From NCBI RefSeq assembly GCF_949987535.1, contig NC_080077.1, forward strand, positions 33,631,389-33,695,388: 64,000 nt of DNA. Direction: 5' to 3'. Made by a program: the position numbers and the translations under genes. This stretch comes from Balaenoptera acutorostrata (Eukaryota > Chordata > Mammalia > Artiodactyla > Balaenopteridae). Shown piece after piece: positions 10,808 through 20,584 of the stretch. The notes under the pieces are model-generated. The model ran no database searches. It was not told the origin of the DNA and worked only from the letters and a program-made list of their open reading frames with translations. Every line of letters begins with the position of its first letter. The first letter of the stretch is position 1.

Positions 10808-12289
10808 AGGTCCTGATGTTAACAAAAGAGTTAACTTTTGGATGTGTGGCTGGGTAGACGTGCCTGTGACCCCTCGCACAGTGAAACAGAAAGAAGGCTT
10901 GCACATGTGGATTTGGTATCCATCTCAAAGGAGATCACCTGATGCAACTTTGCAGCGAAGGGATGAGTTTATTACAGGAGAAGATGTTTTAGTAGCTTTC
11001 ACGTGCTAATGTGAAGGGCCTCTGCCCCAGAAGAACAAATACACCTCTCGAGATCCATACTGGAGCGTAATTAAGGCAAGAAGATGACAATAGACAAATT
11101 GCCTCTACTTCAAAAGGAGAGTGCGGGTTTACACTGAGTATTTGTTCCGAGAAGCCAAGAAGCAGGCATCATGCCCTGACGGTCCTTCATATCGGGCTGC
11201 CCTGGCTACTGAAAGAGCCGCCTGTCCTCATCTGCTGCACTTTCATCTTCTGCCGTGTTTGTATTCATGTGCACAGTCCCCCACGTAAAAGCACAGCTTG
11301 TTACTCCCGGCTTTGCTTCTGTGACCTGTGGTAAAACCAGATGAAAAATATATATATATTGTAAGGCTTTTACGTGGAATGGTAGTTACGCACCCTGGTT
11401 TTTAATCGTTTGGCATCTGGCAAGAAGCCTTCAGAGGGATTTCCGCCTCAGGTAGCAGCAGCCTGCACTGGGTTTGAGAGGGACTCTCTTGGTTGCGGGC
11501 CTGGCTGTGCTGGTCCTGTATGTGGCAACACCAGGCAGCGACGTCAGCGTCGCCTGGGAAACAGGGGACACAACAGACCGCGTGGTGGACTTGAAATCAG
11601 CTCTAAACAGCTGTTGGATTCTGAACAGAACTTCAGGAAACTTGTCTGCTGGGTGAGCTGGTGGGATGAGGCAGTTGGGATGGGCGGAGGGTGGGGAACG
11701 GAGCATTCCTCATCCTGTTGTCAGGGAGTGTTTGGAAGCAACAAATGAATCTCACCTGCCTACTTAGCCAGTCACAGCTGGAAATCTCCTTGGAAGAGAG
11801 TATCTTATTCTCAAGCCCCCTCATTACACAGCTGAGGAGACCGTGGCAAGTAGAGGGGAGATGCCCTGCCTGGTGTGAGGCCAGCCTAGAATCCAGGCCT
11901 TCTGCTTCTGTCCCAGGTTCTGCTTACCTCTGCCCTAGCAAGCAGTGGCCCCGAAGTTTCCAGTGAATTCTGCTTCCACTCACGTCAAATTTGTTTTTCA
12001 GCATCCCTGAATATTAAGGAACGTCAGTGCGAATTTATCTGAATCATAAATAGAAGTTCTTTATAGCTTGACTGTGGATTCACCATTGTGGATCTTTCGT
12101 TGTTTTTAAAGGTTTTGTTTCCTTTTTCTCTTCTTCCTCTTCTTCTTGAAGGTTCAGTTTTTATTTAATGTACTTAACAAGAGAGAACCATTGTTTACCT
12201 TTATGGTAATTCTTTATAATTCCAAACGTACAACCTCCTCCTCACCACACAAGACTCTTCTCCTGTTTAAAGTTCTTTGTTTTCTGAGA
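10808..12289. other. Intron 1, unassigned, with a local CpG-rich patch
   Basis: No exon or repeat clearly seen. 11530-11590 has about seven CpGs in 60 bp, including gcgacgtcagcgtcgcc (CRE-like GACGTCAG), in an otherwise CpG-poor intron. ORFs across it are short and overlap on both strands, so no coding call is made. A weak MIR-like piece may lie at 11820-11930. Confidence 0.45.
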
Positions 12290-12429
12290 GTAAGCTCTCT
12301 TTCACTCCCATAGTCTTAACTCTCATCTATATGCTGATGACTTCTAAAATTATCCTGCCTTCAGTCAGTACCTCTTTCATGAGCTACTAATCTAGATTTT
12401 CAAATACTTCCAGCAGTTCTTTTCTCTTC
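12290..12429 (+). repeat. LINE-2 fragment, 5' part of a split copy
   Basis: 'taactctcatctatatgctgatgacttctaaaatt' matches the end of L2 ORF2. The copy resumes at about 13115 after later insertions. Confidence 0.65.
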
Positions 12430-12868
12430 TTTTTTTTTTTTTGACATCTTTATTGGAGTATAATTGCTTTACAATGGTGTGTTAGTTTCTGCTTTATAAC
12501 AAAGTGAATCAGTTATACATATACATATGTTCCCATATCTCTTCCCTCTTGCATCTCCCTCCCTCCCACCCTCCCTATCTCACCCCTCTAGGTGGTCACA
12601 AAGCACCAAGCTGATCTCCCTGTGCTATGCGGCTGCTTCCCACTAGCTATCTATTTTACGTTTGGTAGTATATATATGTCCATGCCACTCTCTCACCCTG
12701 TCACATCTTACCCCTCCCCCTCCCCATATCCTCAAGTCCATTCTCTAGTAGGTCTGTGTCTTTATTCCCGTCTTGCCCCTATGTTCTTCATGACCATTTT
12801 TTTTTCCCCTTAGATTCCATATATATGTGTTAGCATACGGTATTTGTTTTTCTCTTTCTGACTTTCTG
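12430..12868 (-). mobile_element. L1 3' end, antisense
   Basis: Poly(T) followed by 'acatctttattggagtataa', 'gtgttagtttctgctttata' and 'ccgtcttgcccctatgttct', up to 'gcatacggtatttgtttttc'. This is the 3' UTR of a cetartiodactyl L1. The same end is seen in the two shorter copies at 14494 and 18226. Confidence 0.85.
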
Positions 12869-12869
12869 A

Positions 12870-13005
12870 TTTGAATGTGCAAAAGGGTCACCTGGGAATC
12901 CTGGTAAAATGCGCATTGGGATTCAGCAGGCCTGGGATAGGGTCTGAGATTCTGCCTTTTGGACAAGCTTGATGCCACTGCTGCTAGCCCCAGGAACATA
13001 CTTTA
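12870..13005 (+). repeat. MER20-like hAT-Charlie element
   Basis: 'gtgcaaaagggtcacctgggaatcctggtaaaatg...attcagcaggcctgggatagggtctgagattctgcc...tgatgccactgctgctag' follows the MER20 consensus as remembered. It sits inside the L2. Confidence 0.7.
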
Positions 13006-13019
13006 TACCCAAAGGGTCA

Positions 13020-13070
13020 TTGATTAAGGCACAGAGGTAAAGACAAATGCATCTTGTATAAGGTGGGTGT
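13020..13070 (+). repeat. 51-bp intronic duplicate, copy 2
   Basis: Second copy of the segment at 10757-10807, about 86% identical by eye, immediately after the MER20-like element. Confidence 0.7.
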
Positions 13071-13114
13071 GAGCTCTAGGTATACAGTGTCACCCAAGGG
13101 TCTCTGACATTTTT

Positions 13115-13895
13115 CATATTTAGCAGGTCCAAGCTGAACTTATCACATTCTCTGTCCAACCTGCGCTGTGTTCTATATTCCCTCTCTCAGTTAGTGATTG
13201 TCATCTGTCCATCCAAGAACAAACTGTGGAATCATCTTGGTTTCTTCTGTGTCCTCCATCCTCTTTATCTGACTGGTCACCAGGGTCATTTGAGTCTACT
13301 TGAGAAAAGCTTCTTACATCTGCCCTTTCGCTTCTGTTTCTATCAACGCCCCCTGGATTCAGATCCTCATCATCTCCTGGGAATCCCCTCACTCCAGACC
13401 ATCACAGCTCCAGGCTGTCCCACTATTTATTCTTCTTAAAAGTATGTTTCTCAAACACTAATTTGGAGTGACATTTGCTTGTTGAAAAACCTTCCCCTGT
13501 CACATTCCAAGTGTCTCAACATGACAGGCAAGGTCCAGCACAGTTTGGCTCCCTGCAGTGCCTAACACCCATCTCCCCCCGCCCCCAGCTGGCTGCAGTT
13601 CCCTGGAAGTCAATATAATCTGTCTATATCAATCCACTCACAGTTCCCCAGGCGCGCCGTGTATCTTTGCTCATATGGTTGCCACTGCCTTGAATGCCTT
13701 TCTCCTCACGTTCTACCTAGCAGAATCCTGCTCAGCCTTCAAGCTCCAGCTCTTACCACTCTTCTATGAAGTCTTGACCAAGTCTCCTCCTTACAGCTTG
13801 TGACTTTTCTAATCTCTGCTTCCATAGCAGTTACCACGTGCAATATTGTTTTGGAGTTCATCGCACAGGTCTTTGTTGCCTACTAAGTCCTAGGC
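13115..13895 (+). repeat. LINE-2, 3' part of a split copy
   Basis: Continues L2 ORF2 and 3' UTR: 'catctgtccatccaagaac', 'ctttgctcatatggttgccactgccttgaatgcc', 'ccttcaagctccagctctta', 'gaagtcttgaccaag'. The ORFs here are remnants, not host genes. Confidence 0.8.
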
Positions 13896-14094
13896 CTACC
13901 TTGTCTGAAATACATCCACATTCCATAGTTTAGCATAGTGTGGAATAAGGTAGGTTTTCCCTAAATGTTTGCTGAAAAAGCAAATATCCTGTAGACAGAC
14001 ATGACATTTTGCATGTTGGAAGTAGGAGGGAATTGCATCACTCATACATATTGGGCTGTTTGGGGAGAACCTGCCTACTGCCTCATTCTTCTGT

Positions 14095-14420
14095 CGCTGC
14101 GCTGTCAGTACAGTGGCCACCAGCCATCTGTGGCGACTGAGCACTTGAAATGTGGTTGGTCCAAACTGAGCTGTGATACAGGCGTAAGTTACAGGATTTT
14201 GAAGACTTAGAATGAAAAAAAAGCAAAAGATCTCATTAACAGTTTTTATGTTGAATACATGTTGCAGTGATAATGTTTTGGGTATATTGGGTTAAATAAA
14301 GTATACCATTAAAATTATTTTTACCTGTTTCTTTTTGCTTTTTTAATGTGGCCACTAGAAAAATTTAAATTACCACTGTGGCTTGCCTTTTATTTTAATT
14401 AGATAGCACTGTTGTAAAAT
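14095..14420 (-). repeat. hAT-type nonautonomous DNA transposon
   Basis: 'ctgagcacttgaaatgtggttggtcc...gttaaataaagtatacc...tttttaatgtggccactagaa...agcactgttgtaaaat' is the reverse complement of the common mammalian element beginning 'gctgtccaatagaaat'. Family number not assigned. Confidence 0.75.
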
Positions 14421-14493
14421 AACAATCTATTGTCACATTCAGAACAACTCAGGAAGGTTTCCTGCCACCCCCTCCCCCCGATTGTGCTTTTTA

Positions 14494-14636
14494 TTTTTTT
14501 TAAACATCTTTATTGGAGTATAATTGCTTTACAATGGTGTGTTAGTTTCTGCTTTATAACAAAGTGAATCAGCTATGCATATACATACATCCCCATATCT
14601 TCTCCCTCTTGTGTCTCCCTCCCACCTTCCCTATCA
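14494..14636 (-). mobile_element. Very short L1 3' insertion
   Basis: About 143 bp of the L1 3' UTR (acatctttattggagtataa...) with poly(T). It is bounded by perfect 13-bp target-site repeats attgtgcttttta at 14481-14493 and 14637-14649. This is extreme 5' truncation. Confidence 0.93.
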
Positions 14637-14649
14637 ATTGTGCTTTTTA

Positions 14650-15283
14650 ATATTCTGTCAAGTATTTAATGTTTATGGTTAAGTTTTCAATTATGAGTTA
14701 TTGATTTAAAAATAAAATCATTTTTATGAAAATACTACCACTGAGTTCAGTTTTCCAAGTTGTAGTGTCTTTTGAGATGATTCTTTTGATTCTTACTGAG
14801 CTACTAAACTAAACCTCAGGAACTTTACCATATCTCACCTATGTTAATGTCACCAATCAATAAAAACTCAGAATGTTTATTTATTTATTTACCATGACCT
14901 ATGGAGTAATAAGAAATGGAAAATGAGAAAGTTTATTATAAAATTTGTAATCCACGTCTTTAACCCTACTGCCTGCATAGTTTCTCAATACTTTTGCTGG
15001 TTCAAAATCACATACATCCCTCACCATCATAAAAACCTTCTGCTTAATTAATTTTTCAGTGTTTAAAGCTTAAGGATTCCATAAAAGTTTTTTTTTAAAC
15101 TTGAGATGCCTAAAGCACTTGTTTTTCTAATTTTCTGTAGCCATAGACTCCTTTTCCAGTACATTCTTAAATGGATCTCCAAATAAGGTATTTATCAAAG
15201 TTTCTATGGTTGAGGGGAGGGGTAAGTGGGGAACCCAGAGAGGCCCTTTTCCATCACCTTAGTTTCTCCTTCTTTAAAAAAAT
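14650..15283. other. Intron 1, unassigned AT-rich sequence
   Basis: AT-rich with a short (TTTA)n at about 14876-14891. No gene or named repeat. Confidence 0.5.
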
Positions 15284-15290
15284 GCAACTC

Positions 15291-15413
15291 TGGGAGTTCC
15301 CTGGTGGTCTAGTGGTTAGGATTTGGCGCTTTCACTCGGGTTCAATCCCTGGTCAGCAAACTGAGATCCCGCAAGCTGCAAGGTGTGGCCAAAAAAAAAC
15401 AAACAAAAAAAAA
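15291..15413 (+). mobile_element. Short tRNA-Glu-type SINE (CHR-1-like)
   Basis: 'gttccctggtggtctagtgg' matches the 5' half of tRNA-Glu (A box), followed by 'gggttcaatccctgg' (B box) and an A-rich tail. Short target-site repeats gcaactc at 15284-15290 and 15415-15421. It lacks an acceptor stem, so it is not a tRNA gene. Confidence 0.85.
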
Positions 15414-15421
15414 GGCAACTC

Positions 15422-17129
15422 CAAGGCAAAGTGTCTGGCTAAATTAAGACATTATGCATGAAAAATCAGTGTGAACAGATGAATAGATTAAAATTATGTA
15501 ATTTTTAGAATTGGAAGAGACTTGAGGTATTCTTCTTGTTATAGGGTGAATTTTATGTGATGCTTACACAGTGAACAGTAGAGCTGGAGATAGGCCAACT
15601 TCTTCTGTCTTCCAATAGAATCTTCTTTTCTATGCTACCCTGCGATAATAACCTAAGAAATACTCATTCCTGGGACATTAGTATGGCCAAACAGTGATGA
15701 TAGCACCTGAGGTGGAGGGTAGGAACCTGTTGGAGATGAAGTGAGGGCATATATATACCGTGATTCATGGAGTGGTAGCCCAAAGTGAGAATTAGGTGAC
15801 CGCTTAGGAGGTAGCCAGTAAATGTCAGTCTCTCTTCCCTCTGAACTCATTCCATAGCTTCTTGCAATTCACTGATTAGTGTTTAAAATGGCGCAATGAA
15901 TTATGCAAAAGCTGTTTCTGCAGGAGGGACTGTCTTGCAGCCTAATGCAGCACAGATGGAAAGATCCTCTTTTAATCATTGTTCCCACAACACTTGGAAG
16001 CTTTTTGAGGAATAAGCACTCAGAAGTGGAAGTGAATGGGCTTCAACAGTAAATGAATTCCTTCTGCAGAGAGGAACTGAAATGTATTTATGATGCAGAA
16101 GGTTGCCCTGTGTTTGAATGCTTATCCTTGTCATCTGAGATTCATGCTTAGAAGCCAAACGTCTCTTGAAATACTTGGGTTTGAGATGCTTCCACTGGAG
16201 GAACTACTTCTGCCCAGGCTGGCCCAACATGTATTATTATTTTTCTTCAGAAATGGTGGCGAGTATTTAAATGCCAATTCACTCCGTTCATGAAAATATG
16301 CAAATTACCTCTCTTTTTCTGATCCTTAGTTACTACCGAAGAGACTGAATTAGTTAGCATCCCCTTACTTTTATTAGCATAATATTAATGCAAATCGTTA
16401 GCAAAGGCTTTTTAAAAAAGAAAGCAGAACCATCCATGGGAAGCAATTCACATGTAGAGCAACAGTGTTTGAGTCCTCAGTGAGGAAGAAGAAACATTTA
16501 TGATTAGGTTTCTAACTTCGGTATCTGTGCCAAGGGCCACCCACTGCAGCCCAAACAGGTACTTGCTTCTAAAATCAGCATCACCTTGGAGGTTTCACTT
16601 GCAGAGCAAGAACCAATTGGAAAAAGCCCAAAGGGAAAATTTCAGAACAAAGGTGATACACAGTTACCTGTATTATGATTCAGATGCCATTAAGAATGTG
16701 TACTATAGGGTATATTTCTAAGACACTGCTTTTTAAAATATAGGAGGAAAAAGTAAATGCATGTTACTCATTGGCCGATTCAAGATATGGTAAAGGACCG
16801 ACTTAAAACTATTCCCAGCAAAGGGGTTAATATAAAGAGGACACTGATTAATTCCTTCTTTGCTCAGAGGAAATGGGCTTAAATTAGAGGGAAGTAAAGT
16901 TGAATCAAATAACAGGAAGACATTGTTGGCTCTGGGGAGAGCTTTATAAAATTAGAATGAGGTATAGCAAGAGCCTGGAATCTCCCTTCTTACCTCCTCG
17001 TACTGTGTTACAAACATTTTGTACACTTTCTGGCAACTGTGTCTGCCTGTGTCTAACTGGAGTGAGCACTGCAGCACCTGCTGTCTGCGCCAGTCATCTG
17101 CATGAGCCAGTGCTGCCCGAGCTTGTTGT
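15422..17129. other. Intron 1, repeat-poor block with octamer motifs
   Basis: No named repeat. Two perfect ATGCAAAT octamers (16298-16305, 16388-16395) lie 90 bp apart in an AT-rich, repeat-free stretch. No coding exon is supported. Confidence 0.45.
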
Positions 17130-17272
17130 TTTCCTACGTCTATTATCTCTTCTCATACCATGTAAACTCTCAGGGATCAGAGTTGAGGCCCTGTGCTGCT
17201 TTGGATACCAACATGTATAGTACCTTGCAATTAATGAGGAGCCAGTATTTATGGAATGAATGTATGAATCAC
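17130..17272 (+). repeat. LINE-2 3' end fragment
   Basis: Weak match to the L2 end, finishing 'agtatttatggaatgaatgtatgaatcac'. Confidence 0.5.
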
Positions 17273-17459
17273 AGCTTGGTTATCTGTTTATTATTATCAA
17301 GCAAGAACCCGAGCTCTGTAGCATCATTCCACCAAAACACTGAAATGTTAACTTCATCCCAATTCCACTGTTTTTTCCAGTGTCCATTTCATTACTTGAA
17401 ATGGAAAATATACTTCATTATGTAGGTTAATTTCATTGACTATAACCACAATGATTTTT

Positions 17460-17816
17460 TTTTTAAATTTATTTATTTATTTGTTTTTATTTTTGGCTGT
17501 ATTGGGTCTTCATTGCTGCCCGCGGGCTTTCTCTAGTTGCGGCGAGTGGGGGCTACTCTTCATTGTGGTGCTTGGGCTTCTCATTGCGGTGGCTTCTCTT
17601 GTTGCAGAGCACGGGCTCTAGGTGCACGGGCTTCAGTAGTTGTGGCACACAGGCTCAGTAGTTGTGGCTTGCAGGCTGTAGAGCGCAGGCTCAGTAGTTG
17701 TGGCGCACGGACTTAGTTGCTCCACGACATGTGGGATCTTCCCGGACCAGGGCTCGAACCTGTGTCTCCTGCACTGGCAGGCGGATTCTCAAACACTGCA
17801 CCACCAGGGAAGCCCA
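17460..17816 (-). mobile_element. CHR-2-type SINE, long subtype
   Basis: Left (ATTT)n tail, right head 'ccaccagggaagccc'. Perfect 15-bp target-site repeats accacaatgattttt at 17445-17459 and 17817-17831. Confidence 0.95.
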
Positions 17817-18225
17817 ACCACAATGATTTTTAAAAAAATAAAATTTAAGTAGGAAATTCTGCCCATTATTGTAATGAAGACTGAGGATTAAATGTAGGCA
17901 TTGTTGTTCAGTGAAACTTTCTATTCACAAAGCTATTGGATTAAGAAATTTATATTCCTGTATTAGATTGGTTGGCATATGCTTAGAGTTTCACAATATT
18001 TCTAATAAAAGCTGTGTATTTTACTTTATAGAACCAGCTTCAGCAAAACCAAAGTCCTTTATGAGGTGGGAACCCTTAAGAGTTGGCCCTCAAACACCTG
18101 AGTTGAAAAAGAAAAACAAAGAACAAGAAAAAGTTCTAAGTCTTGGATCTTTACTGTGGAGTATCTGACAACCTAGGTCTTTCTGACAACTTACCCTGAC
18201 AAGATAGTAAAGGAAGTTCATCTTT

Positions 18226-18317
18226 TTTAAAAAAATATTTTATTTTATTTTATTAAAACATCTTTATTGGAGTATAATTGCTTTACAATGTTGTGTCAGT
18301 TTCTGCTGTATAGCAAA
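18226..18317 (-). mobile_element. 92-bp L1 3' insertion
   Basis: (ATTTT)n/poly(T) followed by acatctttattggagtataa to about 'ctgctgtatagcaaa'. Perfect 18-bp target-site repeats taaaggaagttcatcttt at 18208-18225 and 18318-18335. Confidence 0.95.
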
Positions 18318-19058
18318 TAAAGGAAGTTCATCTTTGATCCCATCATCCTGCCTGGCTACCATGCCCTTGGTGCCCTGCACAAATACCACCTTCTACCTTA
18401 GGGGCACTACATTCTCTTAGTCCTTTCATCTTCTCCTTGTAAAACTTACTCAGATTCTGTTCTGGTCTCAAGAGGCTCTGTTCTCTAGTCAGTGGCCCAA
18501 TGGCTAATCTCTTCTGCAGTGTTAGCTTCCTGAGACAACAACTCTTTCTTCCACCTCTTCTTTCCTGGCAAGGAAGGGCATGGGTAACACACTTGGCTAG
18601 GATGTGAGTTCCTGGGAGCCTTGGCCAGTTCAGAATGTGGGACTCAGGAAGGCAACTCAGCAGGTGACCTTTGGGAAAGAATTAGATATCACTCTGTCTG
18701 GATTGTTTCTTTGTTGGGACTGGGCAGAAAGGAGAATCCATGTAGAGCAGTGGGGATAGCAGTAGAGAGCAAGAGGGATGGCAGTGGAAAACTGGAGGTG
18801 GACGTCCTTGAGCTGGACCTTGATTTAGCCTCAGCTGTTTATAGAGAGCCAACAGCCTGGGTCGTGGCTAGGGAGGAAACTCTCAGGGACACTGGCTTCT
18901 TGTGGACTTCTTAGCTTGTTTCAAATTCCCACATGGAATGGCATTTTGGAACTGGATGCCATATTGCTTTTGGCTAAGTGCTAATATTGCTGCCCCATGT
19001 AAGTAACAGGTCAGTAGTAGGCTAGCATAAGCCTGGTGATAAGCTGGAGACTCAGGAG

Positions 19059-19101
19059 CTCAAGATAGGAATTCCTATCCTATTCCTCAAGATAGGAATT
19101 C
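19059..19101. repeat. Direct repeat plus palindrome
   Basis: ctcaagataggaattc occurs at 19059-19074 and 19086-19101. gataggaattcctatc at 19064-19079 is a perfect 16-bp palindrome. Confidence 0.95.
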
Positions 19102-20547
19102 AACTAGGACAGGTTCATAAACTTCCAGTTTGGAGGATTTAATCCTCCCAGAATTTGATGTCCTGTGGGTGGCATTTACCAGAGCTCAGTGTGCCCGTAA
19201 CTATGCCAGATGATGTGGTAATGCTAAGGAATAGCATTAGTTATGTTTTCTTATTAATATTTTTTCTTTCCCTTCTGCATTTCCTCCCCTCATTGCCTGT
19301 ATGTTCCCATAATGCCTTCCCATAAAGCTCTTGCCCATCCCTCATGGTCACCTTAGGTCTCTCTGCCCTCTCAGACCTGTTCCTGTCCTCCAAACAGAGC
19401 TCGGTGGCTTTGAGTGAAAACACTTGTTTTTGTGGGATTTTGGTTTTGTTTTGTTTTTCCTTCAAAAGTTAAGGTTAAAACCCCCACCCCCAGGCAGTAC
19501 TTTACCATTGGAAATTGCCTTTAGTTTCCCATGTTTTATTTTATATTTCATGTCTCTTTTAGGCTACTTGCGTTCACATCTGACTTATGTTGGGTCAGCT
19601 CAGATTCTAAAGCATACTAAGAAAAAAGAGGTCTCAGATAATCTCATTTAAAAAGGAAAATTTATCCTGTAATATTCACATAGTCTACTTTGTAACTGAC
19701 TTCCGAAGACATTTAGTGGAAAATGTTACGGATGGATTGTTTCTAAGCTTGGCTAAATTATTTGAAAAGCCGGAAATTATTTCTTCACCACCCCCCTCCA
19801 TCTCCTCAGTACAGCTGACTTTTAGGACCTGGCTTATAAAAATACTTCCTGACCTTCAGTACTTATCGGTGGAGCATTATAGTCTTTGAAGGTCATTTGG
19901 AGCTATCCATAAAATTACACTTTGCAGCCTAAGTGAAGCAGCTTTCTTTTTTCCTAACCAGGTATCTGCCACACTGTTGCTGCTGTTTTAAATTGTTCTG
20001 CTATTACTACTCACCAGCATTACTTTGAAATGATGTAGAAGTGTGTATCCTCTCCCTTTTCATTGTGTAACATAAACACAGACATCCTTTCACTTTTAAC
20101 ATTTTTTTCCAGTGTTTGTCTATAGCGTTCCTTATGCTGTCTGGTGGAAGCTTGGTTTCATGCCCCTGTAGCCCAACTGAGATAGATGATTTCTCTACCT
20201 TATTGTAACAAATAATCACAAAGAACCAAAAAGAGTTTAATAATAATGCCCGCATCTTTTCCAAAGTATATGCCCATGCATTTAGCTTCAGTTATTATCA
20301 AAAGGTTTCTTTTAAAATCCAACTTTGCCTTGTGTCCACGTTTTTATTGACATAGGAAAATTGATGTTACTGTGTATATAAAGTCTTACAGAAGGGCAAG
20401 AGGTTGGCCCATAGAAATAAATAAAACCAATATTTTATTCAACACTATTCCAATATTAAATTTTAAAAATATTAATGTTCATAGTTTTGTGTTTTATCGA
20501 CAGATATTTTGTTAGTACCTATACGATGATAGGTATTATGAATCAAT

Positions 20548-20584
20548 AGCAACCTACTAAAAAAAAAAAAAAAAGCAACCTACT
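20548..20584 (+). mobile_element. Poly(A)-only retroinsertion
   Basis: A run of about 15 A (20559-20573) is bounded by perfect 11-bp direct repeats agcaacctact (20548-20558 and 20574-20584). This is the footprint of an L1-machinery insertion in which only the tail was copied. Confidence 0.75.

Noticed and set aside
11410..11748. Possible alternative first exon (112-codon ORF, CpG-rich)
   Set aside because: No match to the ARHGAP18 N-terminus, no family resemblance, overlapping ORFs on both strands, and no clear donor in phase with exon 2. Kept only as a regulatory candidate.
13194..13803. Several 80-codon ORFs in series
   Set aside because: They lie in an L2 copy and reflect its decayed reverse transcriptase/3' region.
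15291..15413. tRNA-Glu gene
   Set aside because: A and B boxes are recognisable, but the cloverleaf is incomplete and followed by an A-rich tail with target-site repeats. It is a SINE.
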